From Streptomyces sp. AC550_RSS872 (GTDB lineage: Bacteria; Actinomycetota; Actinomycetes; Streptomycetales; Streptomycetaceae): a stretch of 64,000 nucleotides of DNA. The notes under the pieces were generated by a model. That model saw nothing but the letters and a program-made list of their open reading frames with translations. It had not been told where the DNA came from and searched no databases. Below, piece by piece: positions 41,099 through 49,705 of this stretch (the stretch's first letter is position 1; the number at the start of each line of letters is the position of its first letter). Location: NCBI RefSeq assembly GCF_019049285.1, contig NZ_JAGMUL010000050.1, positions 1-64,000 of the forward strand, written 5' to 3'. The position numbers were made by a program, and so were the translations under genes.

Positions 41099-41851
41099 GT
41101 GGGTCAACCGGAGATGCAGCCCGACAGGTCGCCGCAGGACAGGCGGAGCGGTGAAGGAATGGCCGGGCTGAGGCCGGGCGATCTGCGGGGGAGAGCGTTT
41201 CCGCTCGGGGACTGGGGGGAGCCCGCGGTGCGGCTGCACGAGCTGTACCGGTGGGTGGAGCGCGGGGCGCTGGACACGGCGACGTGGTACCTCGCGGATC
41301 GGGTGTGGAAGCGGCGGGGCGCCTGGGCGTTGCGGGGTGGTGCGGCGGCGGGGGCGGTCGTCGGGGCCGCGCTGCCGCTGCTGGATCTGACGGGGGTTGC
41401 GCGGGGGGCGGCGCCGTGGGGGTATCTGGCGCTGCTGCTGGCGGTGGCGTGTGTGGCGGTCGACCGGTTCTTCGGGGTGACGTCCGGGTGGATAAGGGAC
41501 GTCGCTACGGCTCAGGCGGTGCAGCGGCGGCTTCAGATGCTTCAGTTCGACTGGGCGACGGAGAGTGTGCGGGAGGTGCTGGGGCCGGCTGAGGGGACGG
41601 CGAGCGAGGCGGCTGAGCGGTGCCTCGGGGTGCTGCGGCGGTTCTCGGAGGATGTGGCCGAGCTGGTCCGGGCGGAGACGGCGGACTGGATGGTGGAGTT
41701 CCGGACGGGGTCCGCGCCGTTGGGAATTCAGTCGGGGGTGGCCGGGGGAGCTCGGCAGGACGTGGGGGTGGGGTCGGGGCGGTTCGGTGTGTCGCCGGCC
41801 AATGGGGCGCGGCCGAACATGCCTCGACAGCGCCCGCCGGAGCCTCGCTGA
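41099..41851 (+). CDS. SLATT-domain two-helix membrane protein
   Basis: A protein of 250 residues. Residues 45-90 (RLHELYRWVERGALDTATWYLADRVWKRRGAW) lead into two adjacent transmembrane helices (GAAAGAVVGAALPLLDLTG and WGYLALLLAVACVAVDRFF), followed by a long amphipathic helical part (VQRRLQMLQFDWATESVREVL). This is the SLATT layout; SLATT proteins are predicted membrane effectors in nucleotide-signal immunity systems, but this copy stands alone with no nucleotidyl cyclase beside it. The GTG is chosen because AGGGAG lies 7 bases upstream. The tail is Gly/Pro/Arg-rich. Confidence 0.82.
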   Translation: MGQPEMQPDRSPQDRRSGEGMAGLRPGDLRGRAFPLGDWGEPAVRLHELYRWVERGALDTATWYLADRVWKRRGAWALRGGAAAGAVVGAALPLLDLTGVARGAAPWGYLALLLAVACVAVDRFFGVTSGWIRDVATAQAVQRRLQMLQFDWATESVREVLGPAEGTASEAAERCLGVLRRFSEDVAELVRAETADWMVEFRTGSAPLGIQSGVAGGARQDVGVGSGRFGVSPANGARPNMPRQRPPEPR

Positions 41852-41858
41852 GGGGCCG

Positions 41859-41881
41859 TCCTCAAGCGCCGGACGGGCTGA
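41859..41881. repeat. Partial copy of the composite repeat core
   Basis: The 23 bases match, with one change (AAGCG for AAACG), the core found at 26697-26719 and in both arms at 48613-48660. It overlaps the stop codon of the leftward solute-binding-like gene and encodes its last residues. Confidence 0.75.
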
Positions 41882-43466
41882 GAGGGCCTCGACCGGTGTC
41901 CGTGCACAGCCTCAGGCCCACCGGTGTGCCGCACGGCAGGTGCCCCTGGGTGCGGATCACCTGGCGGCTGCTCTCCTTGTCCAGGAAGGAGAGGAAGCCG
42001 GCGGTGAGGGAGTCTTCGGAGGGGATGCCGTCGGTGTAGGCGTACTCGATGTCGCGGTACGGGTAGGCGCTGGTGCCGCGTTCGATCTCGTTCACGTCGG
42101 CTCGGTCGCCGTCGAGGGGGACGGGGCGTACGCCCTCGTGGTGCGCGGCGGTGGTCAGTTCGCTGTAGCCGAGGGCGCCGGGCTGGGCGGCGATCTTGGC
42201 GAGGACGTCGCTGGTGGAGGCGAGTTCGCAGCGGGTCACCGCGGTGACGGTGCCGTCGGGCGGCCGGCAGTCCAGGGAGGTGCTCTGGGCCTGCTCCCAC
42301 TCCCCCAGTACGCGGTCCTGGAAGACCTGCCGCGTCCCCGAGCTGTCGCTGCGGCTGACGAGGACGACGGGCAGGTCGGCGGTGGCCTCGTCGGTGCCGG
42401 GGAGCAGTTCGCCCCAGCGCTTGTACCGGCCCTGGTAGAGGTCCCGGACCTGCCGCACCGACAGACCGGACGGCCCGAGGTCGATCCCGTCGTTGACGAC
42501 CAGGGTGAACACGGACAGCGCGACCTCCTTCCCCGTCAGGCCCAGGCGGTCGCCCAGTGGGCCGTCGGAGAACGCGATCACGTTCCGCGCGCTCGGCCTC
42601 GACCGGTCGGCCAGGGCGGCGAGCTCGGCGACACCGGACTCGCTGCCGCGCGCCTCGACGTGAATCTCGGCACCCGCGCACTTGCGCTCGTAACTCTTCG
42701 CCAGCGTCTCGATCACCGGCTCGAAGGCGGTCGAGCCGATCACCGTCACCTCACCCTGCTCGCACTCGATCGGATTGCCGTCGCGGAAGACGACGATGCC
42801 CGCGAGCGCCAGCACCGAGAGCGTGAGCAGGGCGGTGAAGATCCTGGCCGGCAGGCTGAACACCGGCGCCTTGTCGTCCGGTGTCGCACTGCGGTTGGGG
42901 TGCACCTCGCCGTCCCGGAGGCCGCCGCGCAGCCGTATCTCCGCACCCACGTCGCCGCCGGAGAGCATCACCAGCAGCTTGTAGTGGTCGCCGGGGTTGA
43001 GCGGGACGCGCGGGATGCGCAGCCGGTTGCCCTCGTAGCCGAAGCCGCGTTGCGCGGTGAAGTGGTCCATCAGATGGTCGATGTCGGTCGGCTGGGTGAC
43101 CGAGACGCCCCGGATGGTGCGGTCCGTGAACACCGCGGTGAGCCCGTGCGGTTCGGGGCCCGTGTAGTCGTCGCGGTCGATGCTCTGCGAACCGTCGTTC
43201 TCGACGCGCAGCAGCACCAGCGTCGCGTCGTCCATGTCCGCGTCGAAGAGGCCGAGCCGGACGTTGGCCCGGCCCGAACGCACGTCGTCGCCGATCGGGT
43301 TGTCCATCTGGACGCGATAGCCGATCCGCTTTCTGCGCGGCACGCGCCGCTCGTACCAGACCATGACACCCGACGCGACGACACCGAGCACCGCCGTACC
43401 GACGGCCACGACGTTCTCTGCGCTCAGCCACTCCACCGGCGCCACCGTAGGCTCGCGCCGCCTCAA
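41862..43466 (-). CDS. Membrane-anchored phosphate-binding-like (PstS-type) protein
   Basis: A protein of 534 residues. There is an N-terminal helix (about 16-37), an unknown cytoplasmic or outer domain (50-200, DNPIGDDVRSGRANVRLGLFDAD), a second helix (IFTALLTLSVLALAGIVVF), then a type II periplasmic-binding domain (VTVIGSTAFEPVIETLAKSYE, LVVNDGIDL, VSRSDSSGTRQVFQ, ALGYSELTTAAHHEGV, FLSFLDKESSRQVI). The fold suggests anion binding outside the membrane. It runs in the same direction as the Ser/Thr kinase 27 bp upstream, and I infer joint signalling. Confidence 0.82.
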   Translation of the reverse strand: MRRREPTVAPVEWLSAENVVAVGTAVLGVVASGVMVWYERRVPRRKRIGYRVQMDNPIGDDVRSGRANVRLGLFDADMDDATLVLLRVENDGSQSIDRDDYTGPEPHGLTAVFTDRTIRGVSVTQPTDIDHLMDHFTAQRGFGYEGNRLRIPRVPLNPGDHYKLLVMLSGGDVGAEIRLRGGLRDGEVHPNRSATPDDKAPVFSLPARIFTALLTLSVLALAGIVVFRDGNPIECEQGEVTVIGSTAFEPVIETLAKSYERKCAGAEIHVEARGSESGVAELAALADRSRPSARNVIAFSDGPLGDRLGLTGKEVALSVFTLVVNDGIDLGPSGLSVRQVRDLYQGRYKRWGELLPGTDEATADLPVVLVSRSDSSGTRQVFQDRVLGEWEQAQSTSLDCRPPDGTVTAVTRCELASTSDVLAKIAAQPGALGYSELTTAAHHEGVRPVPLDGDRADVNEIERGTSAYPYRDIEYAYTDGIPSEDSLTAGFLSFLDKESSRQVIRTQGHLPCGTPVGLRLCTDTGRGPLSPSGA

Positions 43467-43493
43467 CCGCCTTATCGGTACGGGTACTTGGGG

Positions 43494-45479
43494 TTACTGT
43501 CTGGTGTACGTCAGCTTCTCCCCGCTGCTGGTGTTCACCCGCTCCAGCCGCCCGTCCGGCAGCAGCCTGATCTCGGTGGCCTCGCCGGGTGAGCAGGAGG
43601 TGGCGGGCTCGCCCGCGGTCACGGTGGAGGGGCCGATCTCCAACGGGCCGTCCGCGCCGGGCGCTTCGGTCAGCGACGCCGTGAACTCGCAGTGATAGGT
43701 GCCGGTTCCGGCCGGGCCGTCGGCGACGAGGGTGAGCACCTTGTCGCCCACCTCGCCCTGCCGGATGGTCAGCCGGCGGGAGTTCTCACCGGTGGCGTTG
43801 TCGATGGCGGCCGTCCAGGTGCCCAGGTAGCGGGCCGGGATCGCGCCGTCCGTGGCCGCGGAGTCCGTCGGGTTCGGGTCCGGGGAGGCGGCCGGGTCGG
43901 TCGGACCGGAGGTCGCGGGGTCGGTCGTGGAATGGGTCGCGGTACCGGGACCACCCGTCGGACCGCCCGCCGCACCGTCGTCCCCACCGCCGTTCATGAG
44001 GGCGTACACCGAGCCACCGGCCGCGAGCGCGACGACCAGCGCGACGAGGACGAGCGCCACCGTGGAGCGTCCGCTGCGGTGCGGGGCTTCGGGCGGGGGC
44101 GCGGGGAGATACGGCAGGGGCGGGCCGTAGGGCGGGGTGGGGCTGTACGGCGGGGTCGGGCCGTGGGCGGGGGCGGGGCCGTAGGACGGGTTCGGACCGG
44201 CCGGCGGATAGCCGTAACCCGGCGGCTGCGGCTGCTGGGGATGTTGTTGCGGGTGCTGCTGCGGGGAGCCGTATGCCGGGTGGGCCGGAGTACCGCCGGG
44301 GGCGGCGGCCTCTCCGAAGGGGCTGCCGGGAGGGGTGCCCGGGAACGGCGGAGGGGTGGGGCCGCTCGGGGGCGCGACCATGGTGGGGAGCTGGTCGGGC
44401 GGGGTGCCCGGGGCGGCAGGAGCATGCTCGGGGGAGGCCGCGGGGGTCGGCTCGGCGGCACCCGGCACGCCCCCGGAGCCCGGCGCCGACGGACCGCCGT
44501 CACGCACCGGGGCCTGCGCTCCCCCGGCCCCCGCCGGACCCTCCCGCCCCTCAGGTCCCTCCGGATCCTCCGTGTCCAGCAACCGCACCGCATGCCGCCC
44601 CAGCTGTGCCACCAGCGCGCTCGGCAGCCAAGGGTCCCGGGACCGGCCGCCGGAGACGGTGTCCTCGGCGCCCGTGCGCTCCAGGATCCGGTCCAGCGCC
44701 GGCCGGGCGCCGGGGTCCTTGCGCAGACAGTCCCGCACCAGGTCGGCGATCCCCTCGGGCACGCCCTCCAGGTCGGGTTCCTCCTGGGCGATCCGGAACA
44801 TCACGGCGTGCGCGCCGCTGTCGACGGAGCCGAAGGGCAGCGTGCCGGTCGCGGCGTAGGCGAGCACCGAGCCCAGACAGAACACGTCGCACGCGGGCGT
44901 GATCCGGTCCCCGCGCACCTGCTCGGGTGCCATGAACCCCGGCGACCCGACGAGCGCGCCGGTGCGGGTGAGTCCGCTCTCGTCCACGGTCTCCAGGGCG
45001 CGGGCGATCCCGAAGTCGATGACGCGCGGGCCGTCGATGGTGACCAGCACATTGGACGGTTTCAGGTCCCGGTGCACGATCCCCGCGGCATGGATGTCCT
45101 TGAGCGCGTGCGCGAGGCCCGCCGCCAGGATCCGGACCGATCGCTCGGGCAGCGCCCCGTGGTCCCGCCCGACGACCTGCTGGAGGCTGGGTCCGGCGAC
45201 ATAGCCGGTGGCGACCCAGGGCACGTCGGCCTCGGTGTCCGCGTCGAGCACCGGCGCCGTCCAGAACCCGCCGACCTGCCGCGCTGCCTGCACCTCCTGC
45301 CGGAACCGGGCCCGGAACTCCTCCTGCGCGGCGAGCTCCCGCCGTACGAGTTTCACGGCGACGGTACGGCCCCGGTCCGACCGGGCGAGATAGACGTCCC
45401 CCATGCCGCCCGCCCCCAGCCGCGCCAGCAGCCGGTAAACCCCGATCCGCTGTGGATCACCCGACCCCAGCTTCTCCAT
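43494..45479 (-). CDS. Membrane Ser/Thr protein kinase (PknB type)
   Basis: A protein of 661 residues. The kinase domain (1-270) has LGAGGMGDVYLARSDRGRTVAVKLVRRE, HRDLKPSNVLVT and DFGIARALE. A Pro/Gly/Tyr-rich linker follows (about 310-470), then one transmembrane helix (STVALVLVALVVALAAGGSVYAL) and an outside domain of about 130 residues with a Cys pair (TYHCEFTASL, ATSCSPGEA). No PASTA repeats are present, so the sensor differs from PknB. The binding-protein-like gene directly downstream may supply the signal. Confidence 0.93.
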   Translation of the reverse strand: MEKLGSGDPQRIGVYRLLARLGAGGMGDVYLARSDRGRTVAVKLVRRELAAQEEFRARFRQEVQAARQVGGFWTAPVLDADTEADVPWVATGYVAGPSLQQVVGRDHGALPERSVRILAAGLAHALKDIHAAGIVHRDLKPSNVLVTIDGPRVIDFGIARALETVDESGLTRTGALVGSPGFMAPEQVRGDRITPACDVFCLGSVLAYAATGTLPFGSVDSGAHAVMFRIAQEEPDLEGVPEGIADLVRDCLRKDPGARPALDRILERTGAEDTVSGGRSRDPWLPSALVAQLGRHAVRLLDTEDPEGPEGREGPAGAGGAQAPVRDGGPSAPGSGGVPGAAEPTPAASPEHAPAAPGTPPDQLPTMVAPPSGPTPPPFPGTPPGSPFGEAAAPGGTPAHPAYGSPQQHPQQHPQQPQPPGYGYPPAGPNPSYGPAPAHGPTPPYSPTPPYGPPLPYLPAPPPEAPHRSGRSTVALVLVALVVALAAGGSVYALMNGGGDDGAAGGPTGGPGTATHSTTDPATSGPTDPAASPDPNPTDSAATDGAIPARYLGTWTAAIDNATGENSRRLTIRQGEVGDKVLTLVADGPAGTGTYHCEFTASLTEAPGADGPLEIGPSTVTAGEPATSCSPGEATEIRLLPDGRLERVNTSSGEKLTYTRQ

Positions 45480-45569
45480 GCCACGCCCCCCAACCCCGCC
45501 GACGCAAACCCCCGCTCACGCAACGGCCCCACGATAGTGCGGCATATGGGGAGGTGAGCGGGTGGGCGT

Positions 45570-46028
45570 CTACGGTTCCGTAACAGGAGCGGCGATCTGG
45601 TCGAGAGCTGCCGACAACCGTTCCAGAACCCGTACGGCATCGGCGAGTTCCGCCTCCCCGACGGCCTGCGCCAGCCGGTCCGCGAAGGCCGCGTGCCCGG
45701 GGTCGATCCGGGAGATCGCCGCACGCCCCGCCTCCGTCGGCGCGAGGAGCTTGGCGCGGCGGTGGGCGGGGTTGGGCCGGTACTCGGCGAGCCCCTTGTC
45801 CACCAGCAGGTCGGCGATGCGCTGCACGCTCTGCCGGGTGATGCCCATGGCGCGGGCGATCCCGGAGACGGGAAGGGGCTCGCCGAGGACCGCGCCGAGC
45901 ACCTGCCACCAGGCCGCGGTCAGCCCCGCGGGCCTGGCCAGTTCCTCGGCGACCGCGAGGAACTGGCCGTTGAGCCGGAAGACACCGAGCGCACTGCGGC
46001 TGAGCAGGTCCTGTCGCTCCCGGCTCAC
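45570..46028 (-). CDS. MarR-family regulator
   Basis: A protein of 152 residues with a winged helix: LTAAWWQVLGAVLGEPLPVSGIARAMGITRQSVQRIADLLVDKGLAEYRPNPAHRRAKLLAPTEAG (about 35-105), flanked by dimerisation helices. The GTG overlaps the stop of the DJ-1-like gene (GTGA), so both are made together. It probably controls its own operon. Confidence 0.9.
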   Translation of the reverse strand: MSRERQDLLSRSALGVFRLNGQFLAVAEELARPAGLTAAWWQVLGAVLGEPLPVSGIARAMGITRQSVQRIADLLVDKGLAEYRPNPAHRRAKLLAPTEAGRAAISRIDPGHAAFADRLAQAVGEAELADAVRVLERLSAALDQIAAPVTEP

Positions 46029-46633
46029 AGGACACCGGCCTTCTCGAGTACGGCGTACGCCTCGGCGTCGGAGTCGTGGAACAGGCGGTACCAGGCGTCG
46101 ACGGCCTCGTCCTCGTACACCTTCAGCAGCCGCAGGATCTCCCGGGCGAAGGCCACGGGTTCGGTGGGACCGGCGGTGACGAGCCCGCCGTCGGTGACGG
46201 CGTCGGCCTCGGCATACCGCTCGCCGCCGCCGTACCCGGTCGCGGCCAGATAGAAGGAGACCGCGCTGGTGTGGTCCCGGTCGTCGAGCAGCCCTTCGCG
46301 GGCCAGCCCGACCGTCGCCCCGCAGATCGCGGCCACCGGCACCCCGGCGTCCAGGAAGGCACGGGCGGTGCGGGCGAAGGGGGCGAGTTCGTCGCCCGCG
46401 TCCCAGAGGTCGGCGCCCGGGAGGATCAGCAGGGACGCGTCGGACGGCCGCAGGTCGGCCAGGGCCAGGTCGGGCTGGATACGCAGACCGCCGACGGTGG
46501 TGACGGGTTCGCGGGTCGGGCCGACGGTGCGGATCTCGTATCCGGCGCGGGCCAGCTGGGCGGTGGCATAGCCGGGTTCCCAGTCGGCGAGGGTGTCGTA
46601 GACGGCGAGGTGGACGGGCTTGCGGGTGCTCAT
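46025..46633 (-). CDS. DJ-1/PfpI-family protein (type 1 glutamine amidotransferase-like)
   Basis: A protein of 202 residues with an elbow Cys in PVAAICGATVGLA (near residue 102), an early Glu region VYDTLADWEPGY, and LLILPGADLWDAG. It matches the DJ-1/PfpI superfamily; members act as glyoxalases, isonitrile hydratases or chaperones, and the activity here is open. AGGAGGAG before the ATG is a strong ribosome binding site. The MarR regulator follows with a 4-bp overlap. Confidence 0.9.
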   Translation of the reverse strand: MSTRKPVHLAVYDTLADWEPGYATAQLARAGYEIRTVGPTREPVTTVGGLRIQPDLALADLRPSDASLLILPGADLWDAGDELAPFARTARAFLDAGVPVAAICGATVGLAREGLLDDRDHTSAVSFYLAATGYGGGERYAEADAVTDGGLVTAGPTEPVAFAREILRLLKVYEDEAVDAWYRLFHDSDAEAYAVLEKAGVL

Positions 46634-46823
46634 GGCTCCTCCTGGGGACCTGGCCAATGACCCATGGCCGATATCCGAAATCCGATGACAGCATCCTGTC
46701 ACTTCGACAGCACCCTGTCAACGCCTCGCAACACAACACCCGACCATCACCCGACCGCCACCCGGCGAACACCAACGGTGCAAAACAGGACATCCTCTTG
46801 CCGCCGTCGTCGTTGGGCCGGGC

Positions 46824-47066
46824 ATGAAGATCATCGCTGCCGCCGCGCTCGCCGGCGCGGCCCTCCTCGCCGCCGCCCTCCCCGCCTCCGCGGACGACGG
46901 GCCCCTCGACTTCGGCATCTTCCAGGGCGTCAACGACACCAAGGGCTCGAACTCCACGGGCCCCGGTTCGACCTGGGGGCAGACGGACAGCGGGGCGAAC
47001 GGGACCGTCCCCCGCTCGGCGCTGGGCCTGCTGGTGGAGAAGCTGACGTCGCCCGACCAGCGCTAG
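46824..47066 (+). CDS. Small secreted protein
   Basis: A protein of 80 residues. The signal peptide IIAAAALAGAALLAAALPASA ends in a clear AxA site (residue 23). The mature chain of about 57 residues is polar, Gly/Asn/Ser-rich (GIFQGVNDTKGSNSTG), without Cys. It has no chaplin motifs. Small exported proteins of this kind are common in Streptomyces; the role is unknown. The ribosome binding site is weak. Confidence 0.7.
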   Translation: MKIIAAAALAGAALLAAALPASADDGPLDFGIFQGVNDTKGSNSTGPGSTWGQTDSGANGTVPRSALGLLVEKLTSPDQR

Positions 47067-47167
47067 GGCCCTTCGCCAGGGCGTGTCGACAACCTGTCGC
47101 GGAAACCCCTCGACCGCAGACAGGACGCCGATACCGTGCCGCGGCGCCGACTCGTAGGCTCGGCTGC

Positions 47168-48523
47168 ATGACCCCTCAGCCTGATCCAGAAATCGGCGCC
47201 GCCGTAAAGGCCGCGGACCGTGCGCACGTGTTCCACTCCTGGTCCGCGCAGGAACTCATCGACCCGCTCGCCGTCGCCGGTGCGGAGGGGTCGTACTTCT
47301 GGGACTACGACGGCAAGCGCTACCTCGACTTCACCAGCGGGCTCGTCTACACGAACATCGGCTACCAGCACCCGAAGGTCGTCGCCGCGATACAGGAGCA
47401 GGCCGCACACCTGACCACCTTCGCGCCCGCCTTCGCCATCGAGGCCCGCTCCGAGGCGGCCCGGCTGATCGCCGAGCGGACGCCCGGCGACCTGGACAAG
47501 ATCTTCTTCACCAACGGCGGCGCGGACGCCGTGGAGCACGCGGTGCGGATGGCCCGGCTGCACACGGGCCGTCCGAAGGTGCTGTCGGCGTACCGCTCGT
47601 ACCACGGCGGCACCCAGCAGGCCGTGAACATCACCGGCGACCCGCGCCGCTGGGCCTCCGACAGCGCCACGGCCGGGGTCGTGCACTTCTGGGCACCGTT
47701 CCTCTACCGCTCCCGTTTCTACGCCGAGACCGAGGAGCAGGAGTGCGCTCGGGCGCTGGAGCATCTGGAGACGACGATCGCCTTCGAAGGGCCTTCGACC
47801 GTCGCCGCGATCATCCTGGAGACGATTCCGGGGACCGCGGGGATCATGCTGCCGCCGGCCGGCTATCTGGCCGGGGTCCGCGAGATCTGTGACAAGTACG
47901 GGATCGTCTTCATCCTGGACGAGGTCATGGCGGGGTTCGGACGGACCGGGGAGTGGTTCGCGGCGCACCTGTACGACGTCACTCCCGACCTCATGACCTT
48001 CGCGAAGGGCGTGAACTCCGGGTATGTGCCGCTGGGCGGCGTCGCCATCTCCGGGGCCATCGCCGAGACCTTCGCGAAGCGGCCGTACCCCGGCGGTCTC
48101 ACGTACTCCGGTCACCCCCTGGCCTGCGCGGCCGCCGTCGCGACGATCAACGTCATGGCCGAGGAGGGCGTCGTCGAGAACGCCGCCCGGCTGGGCGCCG
48201 AGGTGGTGGAACCCGGGCTGCGTGAGCTGGCCGAGCGGCATCGCTGCGTGGGCGAGGTGCGGGGCGTCGGCATGTTCTGGGCCCTCGAACTGGTCAAGAA
48301 CCGGGAGACCCGTGAGCCGCTGGTGCCCTACAACGCGGCCGGTGAGGCCAACGCCCCCATGACCGCGTTCGGCTCCGCCGCGAAGGCGGGGGGCATCTGG
48401 CCGTTCATCAACATGAACCGCACCCATGTCGTGCCGCCGTGCAACGTGAGCGAGGGTGAGTTGAAGGAGGGGTTGGCAGTGCTGGACGCTGCGCTGGCGG
48501 TCGCTGACGAGTACGCGGAGTAG
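47168..48523 (+). CDS. Class III PLP-dependent aminotransferase
   Basis: A protein of 451 residues. Fold type I class III blocks are present: WDYDGKRYLDFTSGLVYTNIG, FFTNGGADAVEHAVRMAR, SYHGGTQQAVNITG, FILDEVMAGFGRTGEW and the PLP lysine in LMTFAKGVNSGYVPLGGVAIS (near residue 282). The closest types I know are beta-alanine/omega-amino acid:pyruvate aminotransferases. The ATG lies after a 100-bp gap; the gene stands alone. Confidence 0.92.
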   Translation: MTPQPDPEIGAAVKAADRAHVFHSWSAQELIDPLAVAGAEGSYFWDYDGKRYLDFTSGLVYTNIGYQHPKVVAAIQEQAAHLTTFAPAFAIEARSEAARLIAERTPGDLDKIFFTNGGADAVEHAVRMARLHTGRPKVLSAYRSYHGGTQQAVNITGDPRRWASDSATAGVVHFWAPFLYRSRFYAETEEQECARALEHLETTIAFEGPSTVAAIILETIPGTAGIMLPPAGYLAGVREICDKYGIVFILDEVMAGFGRTGEWFAAHLYDVTPDLMTFAKGVNSGYVPLGGVAISGAIAETFAKRPYPGGLTYSGHPLACAAAVATINVMAEEGVVENAARLGAEVVEPGLRELAERHRCVGEVRGVGMFWALELVKNRETREPLVPYNAAGEANAPMTAFGSAAKAGGIWPFINMNRTHVVPPCNVSEGELKEGLAVLDAALAVADEYAE

Positions 48524-48536
48524 GCCTCACCGTAGG

Positions 48537-48727
48537 GCGGCTGCGCGGCGAACGGCCGGTGAGGGCTGGTCGCGCCCACGCGCCCCTTCTGGGGCTCCGC
48601 CCCGGACCCCGCTCCTCAAACGCCGGAGGGGCTGAATTTCAGCCCGTCCGGCGTTTGAGGACGAGGCCCGCAGGGCCGACAGCGGGGGTCTGGGGGCGCA
48701 GCCCCCAGGGATGGGACGGGTAGGGGC
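48537..48727 (-). repeat. Composite intergenic repeat, copy B (inverted) with 23-bp palindrome
   Basis: The near-perfect palindrome 48614-48636/48638-48660 (one mismatch, 1-nt centre) consists of two head-to-head copies of CCTCAAACGCCGGACGGGCT plus GAA. Next come CTGGGGGCGCAGCCCCCAG (48690-48708) and ATGGGACGGGTAGGGGC. The strand-inverted order equals copy A near 26602-26721. The left part (GGCTGGTCGCGCCCACGCGC) pairs with another common block. It fills the 336-bp space between the aminotransferase and GntR genes; no gene is seen there. Confidence 0.8.
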
Positions 48728-48859
48728 GGCGGGGGCGAGGAAAAGTCCGGGTCGTCGCGGAAACCTGCCCCGGAACCCGAACGCGTAAGGTGGCGTGCTC
48801 GTAGACATACGTGTACGCACACACGCCACCACATCGCGACGACGGGAGACGCCCCGACC

Positions 48860-49561
48860 ATGCCCGGCCCCGGCGGCAACGGCTCCGTGACGCGGAGCAC
48901 CCTGCGGCAGCAGATCGCGGACGCCCTCCGCGACGAGGTGCTGGCCGGCCGGCTCCAGGCAGGACGGGCGTTCACGGTCAAGGAGATCGCCGAACAGTAC
49001 GGCGTCTCCGCGACCCCGGTCCGCGAGGCCCTCGTCGACCTCTCCGCCCAGGGCCTGCTGGAAGCCGACCAGCACCGCGGCTTCCGCGTGCACGAGTACT
49101 CCGTAGCGGACTTCCGCGGCATCGTCGAGGCCCGCGGCCTGGTCACCGACGGCATGTTCCAGGTCCTGGCCGCCGACACCGCCCGCCACCGGGACCCCGA
49201 CGACCCCCTCGTCCACGCCGCCGTGGTCGGGGTACGCCGCCGCGCCGAGGAGGCCCAGCGCGCCGCCACCGCCGGTGACCTCACCGTCCTGATCGGCTAC
49301 GACCTGCGTTTCTGGCGCGAACTCGGCGCCCTCTTCGGCAACGCCTACCTCTCGGACTTCCTGCACAGGCTGCGCGTGCAGGCCTGGGTCTGCGCCGTCC
49401 AGCATCTGCGCCACCTCGACGATCTGCGCGGCCACCTGTGGTGCCGGCACACCGACCTGGTCGACGCCCTGATGCGCCGCGACCTGCCCACGGCCCGCTC
49501 GATCATCACCGAGCACGACGCGGGCTCCCTGGCCCTGATCGAGCAACTTGCAGCCGAATGA
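48860..49561 (+). CDS. GntR-family regulator (FCD type)
   Basis: A protein of 233 residues. The winged helix is at 10-75 (TLRQQIADALRDEVLAGRLQ, EIAEQYGVSATPVREALVDLSAQGLLEADQHRGFRV) and an all-helical FCD effector domain follows (DFRGIVEARGLVTDGMF, LGALFGNAYLSDFLHRLR, HTDLVDALMRRD). It is probably a metabolite-responsive repressor. CGTGTACGCACACACG just upstream (about 48809-48824) could be its own operator; that is inference. Confidence 0.9.
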   Translation: MPGPGGNGSVTRSTLRQQIADALRDEVLAGRLQAGRAFTVKEIAEQYGVSATPVREALVDLSAQGLLEADQHRGFRVHEYSVADFRGIVEARGLVTDGMFQVLAADTARHRDPDDPLVHAAVVGVRRRAEEAQRAATAGDLTVLIGYDLRFWRELGALFGNAYLSDFLHRLRVQAWVCAVQHLRHLDDLRGHLWCRHTDLVDALMRRDLPTARSIITEHDAGSLALIEQLAAE

Positions 49562-49705
49562 GCCGCCCGGGGAAGTGGGTGGACGGAGTGTGGGTAGGGG
49601 ACCCGCACGAGCGGGGGACCTGCCTGAGGGTCCGCACGAGGGGGTCCGCCCCCGAGCCGCACCGATTACCCTTCCCTGACCAACCTGCTATGCGAGGAGC
49701 CTTCT

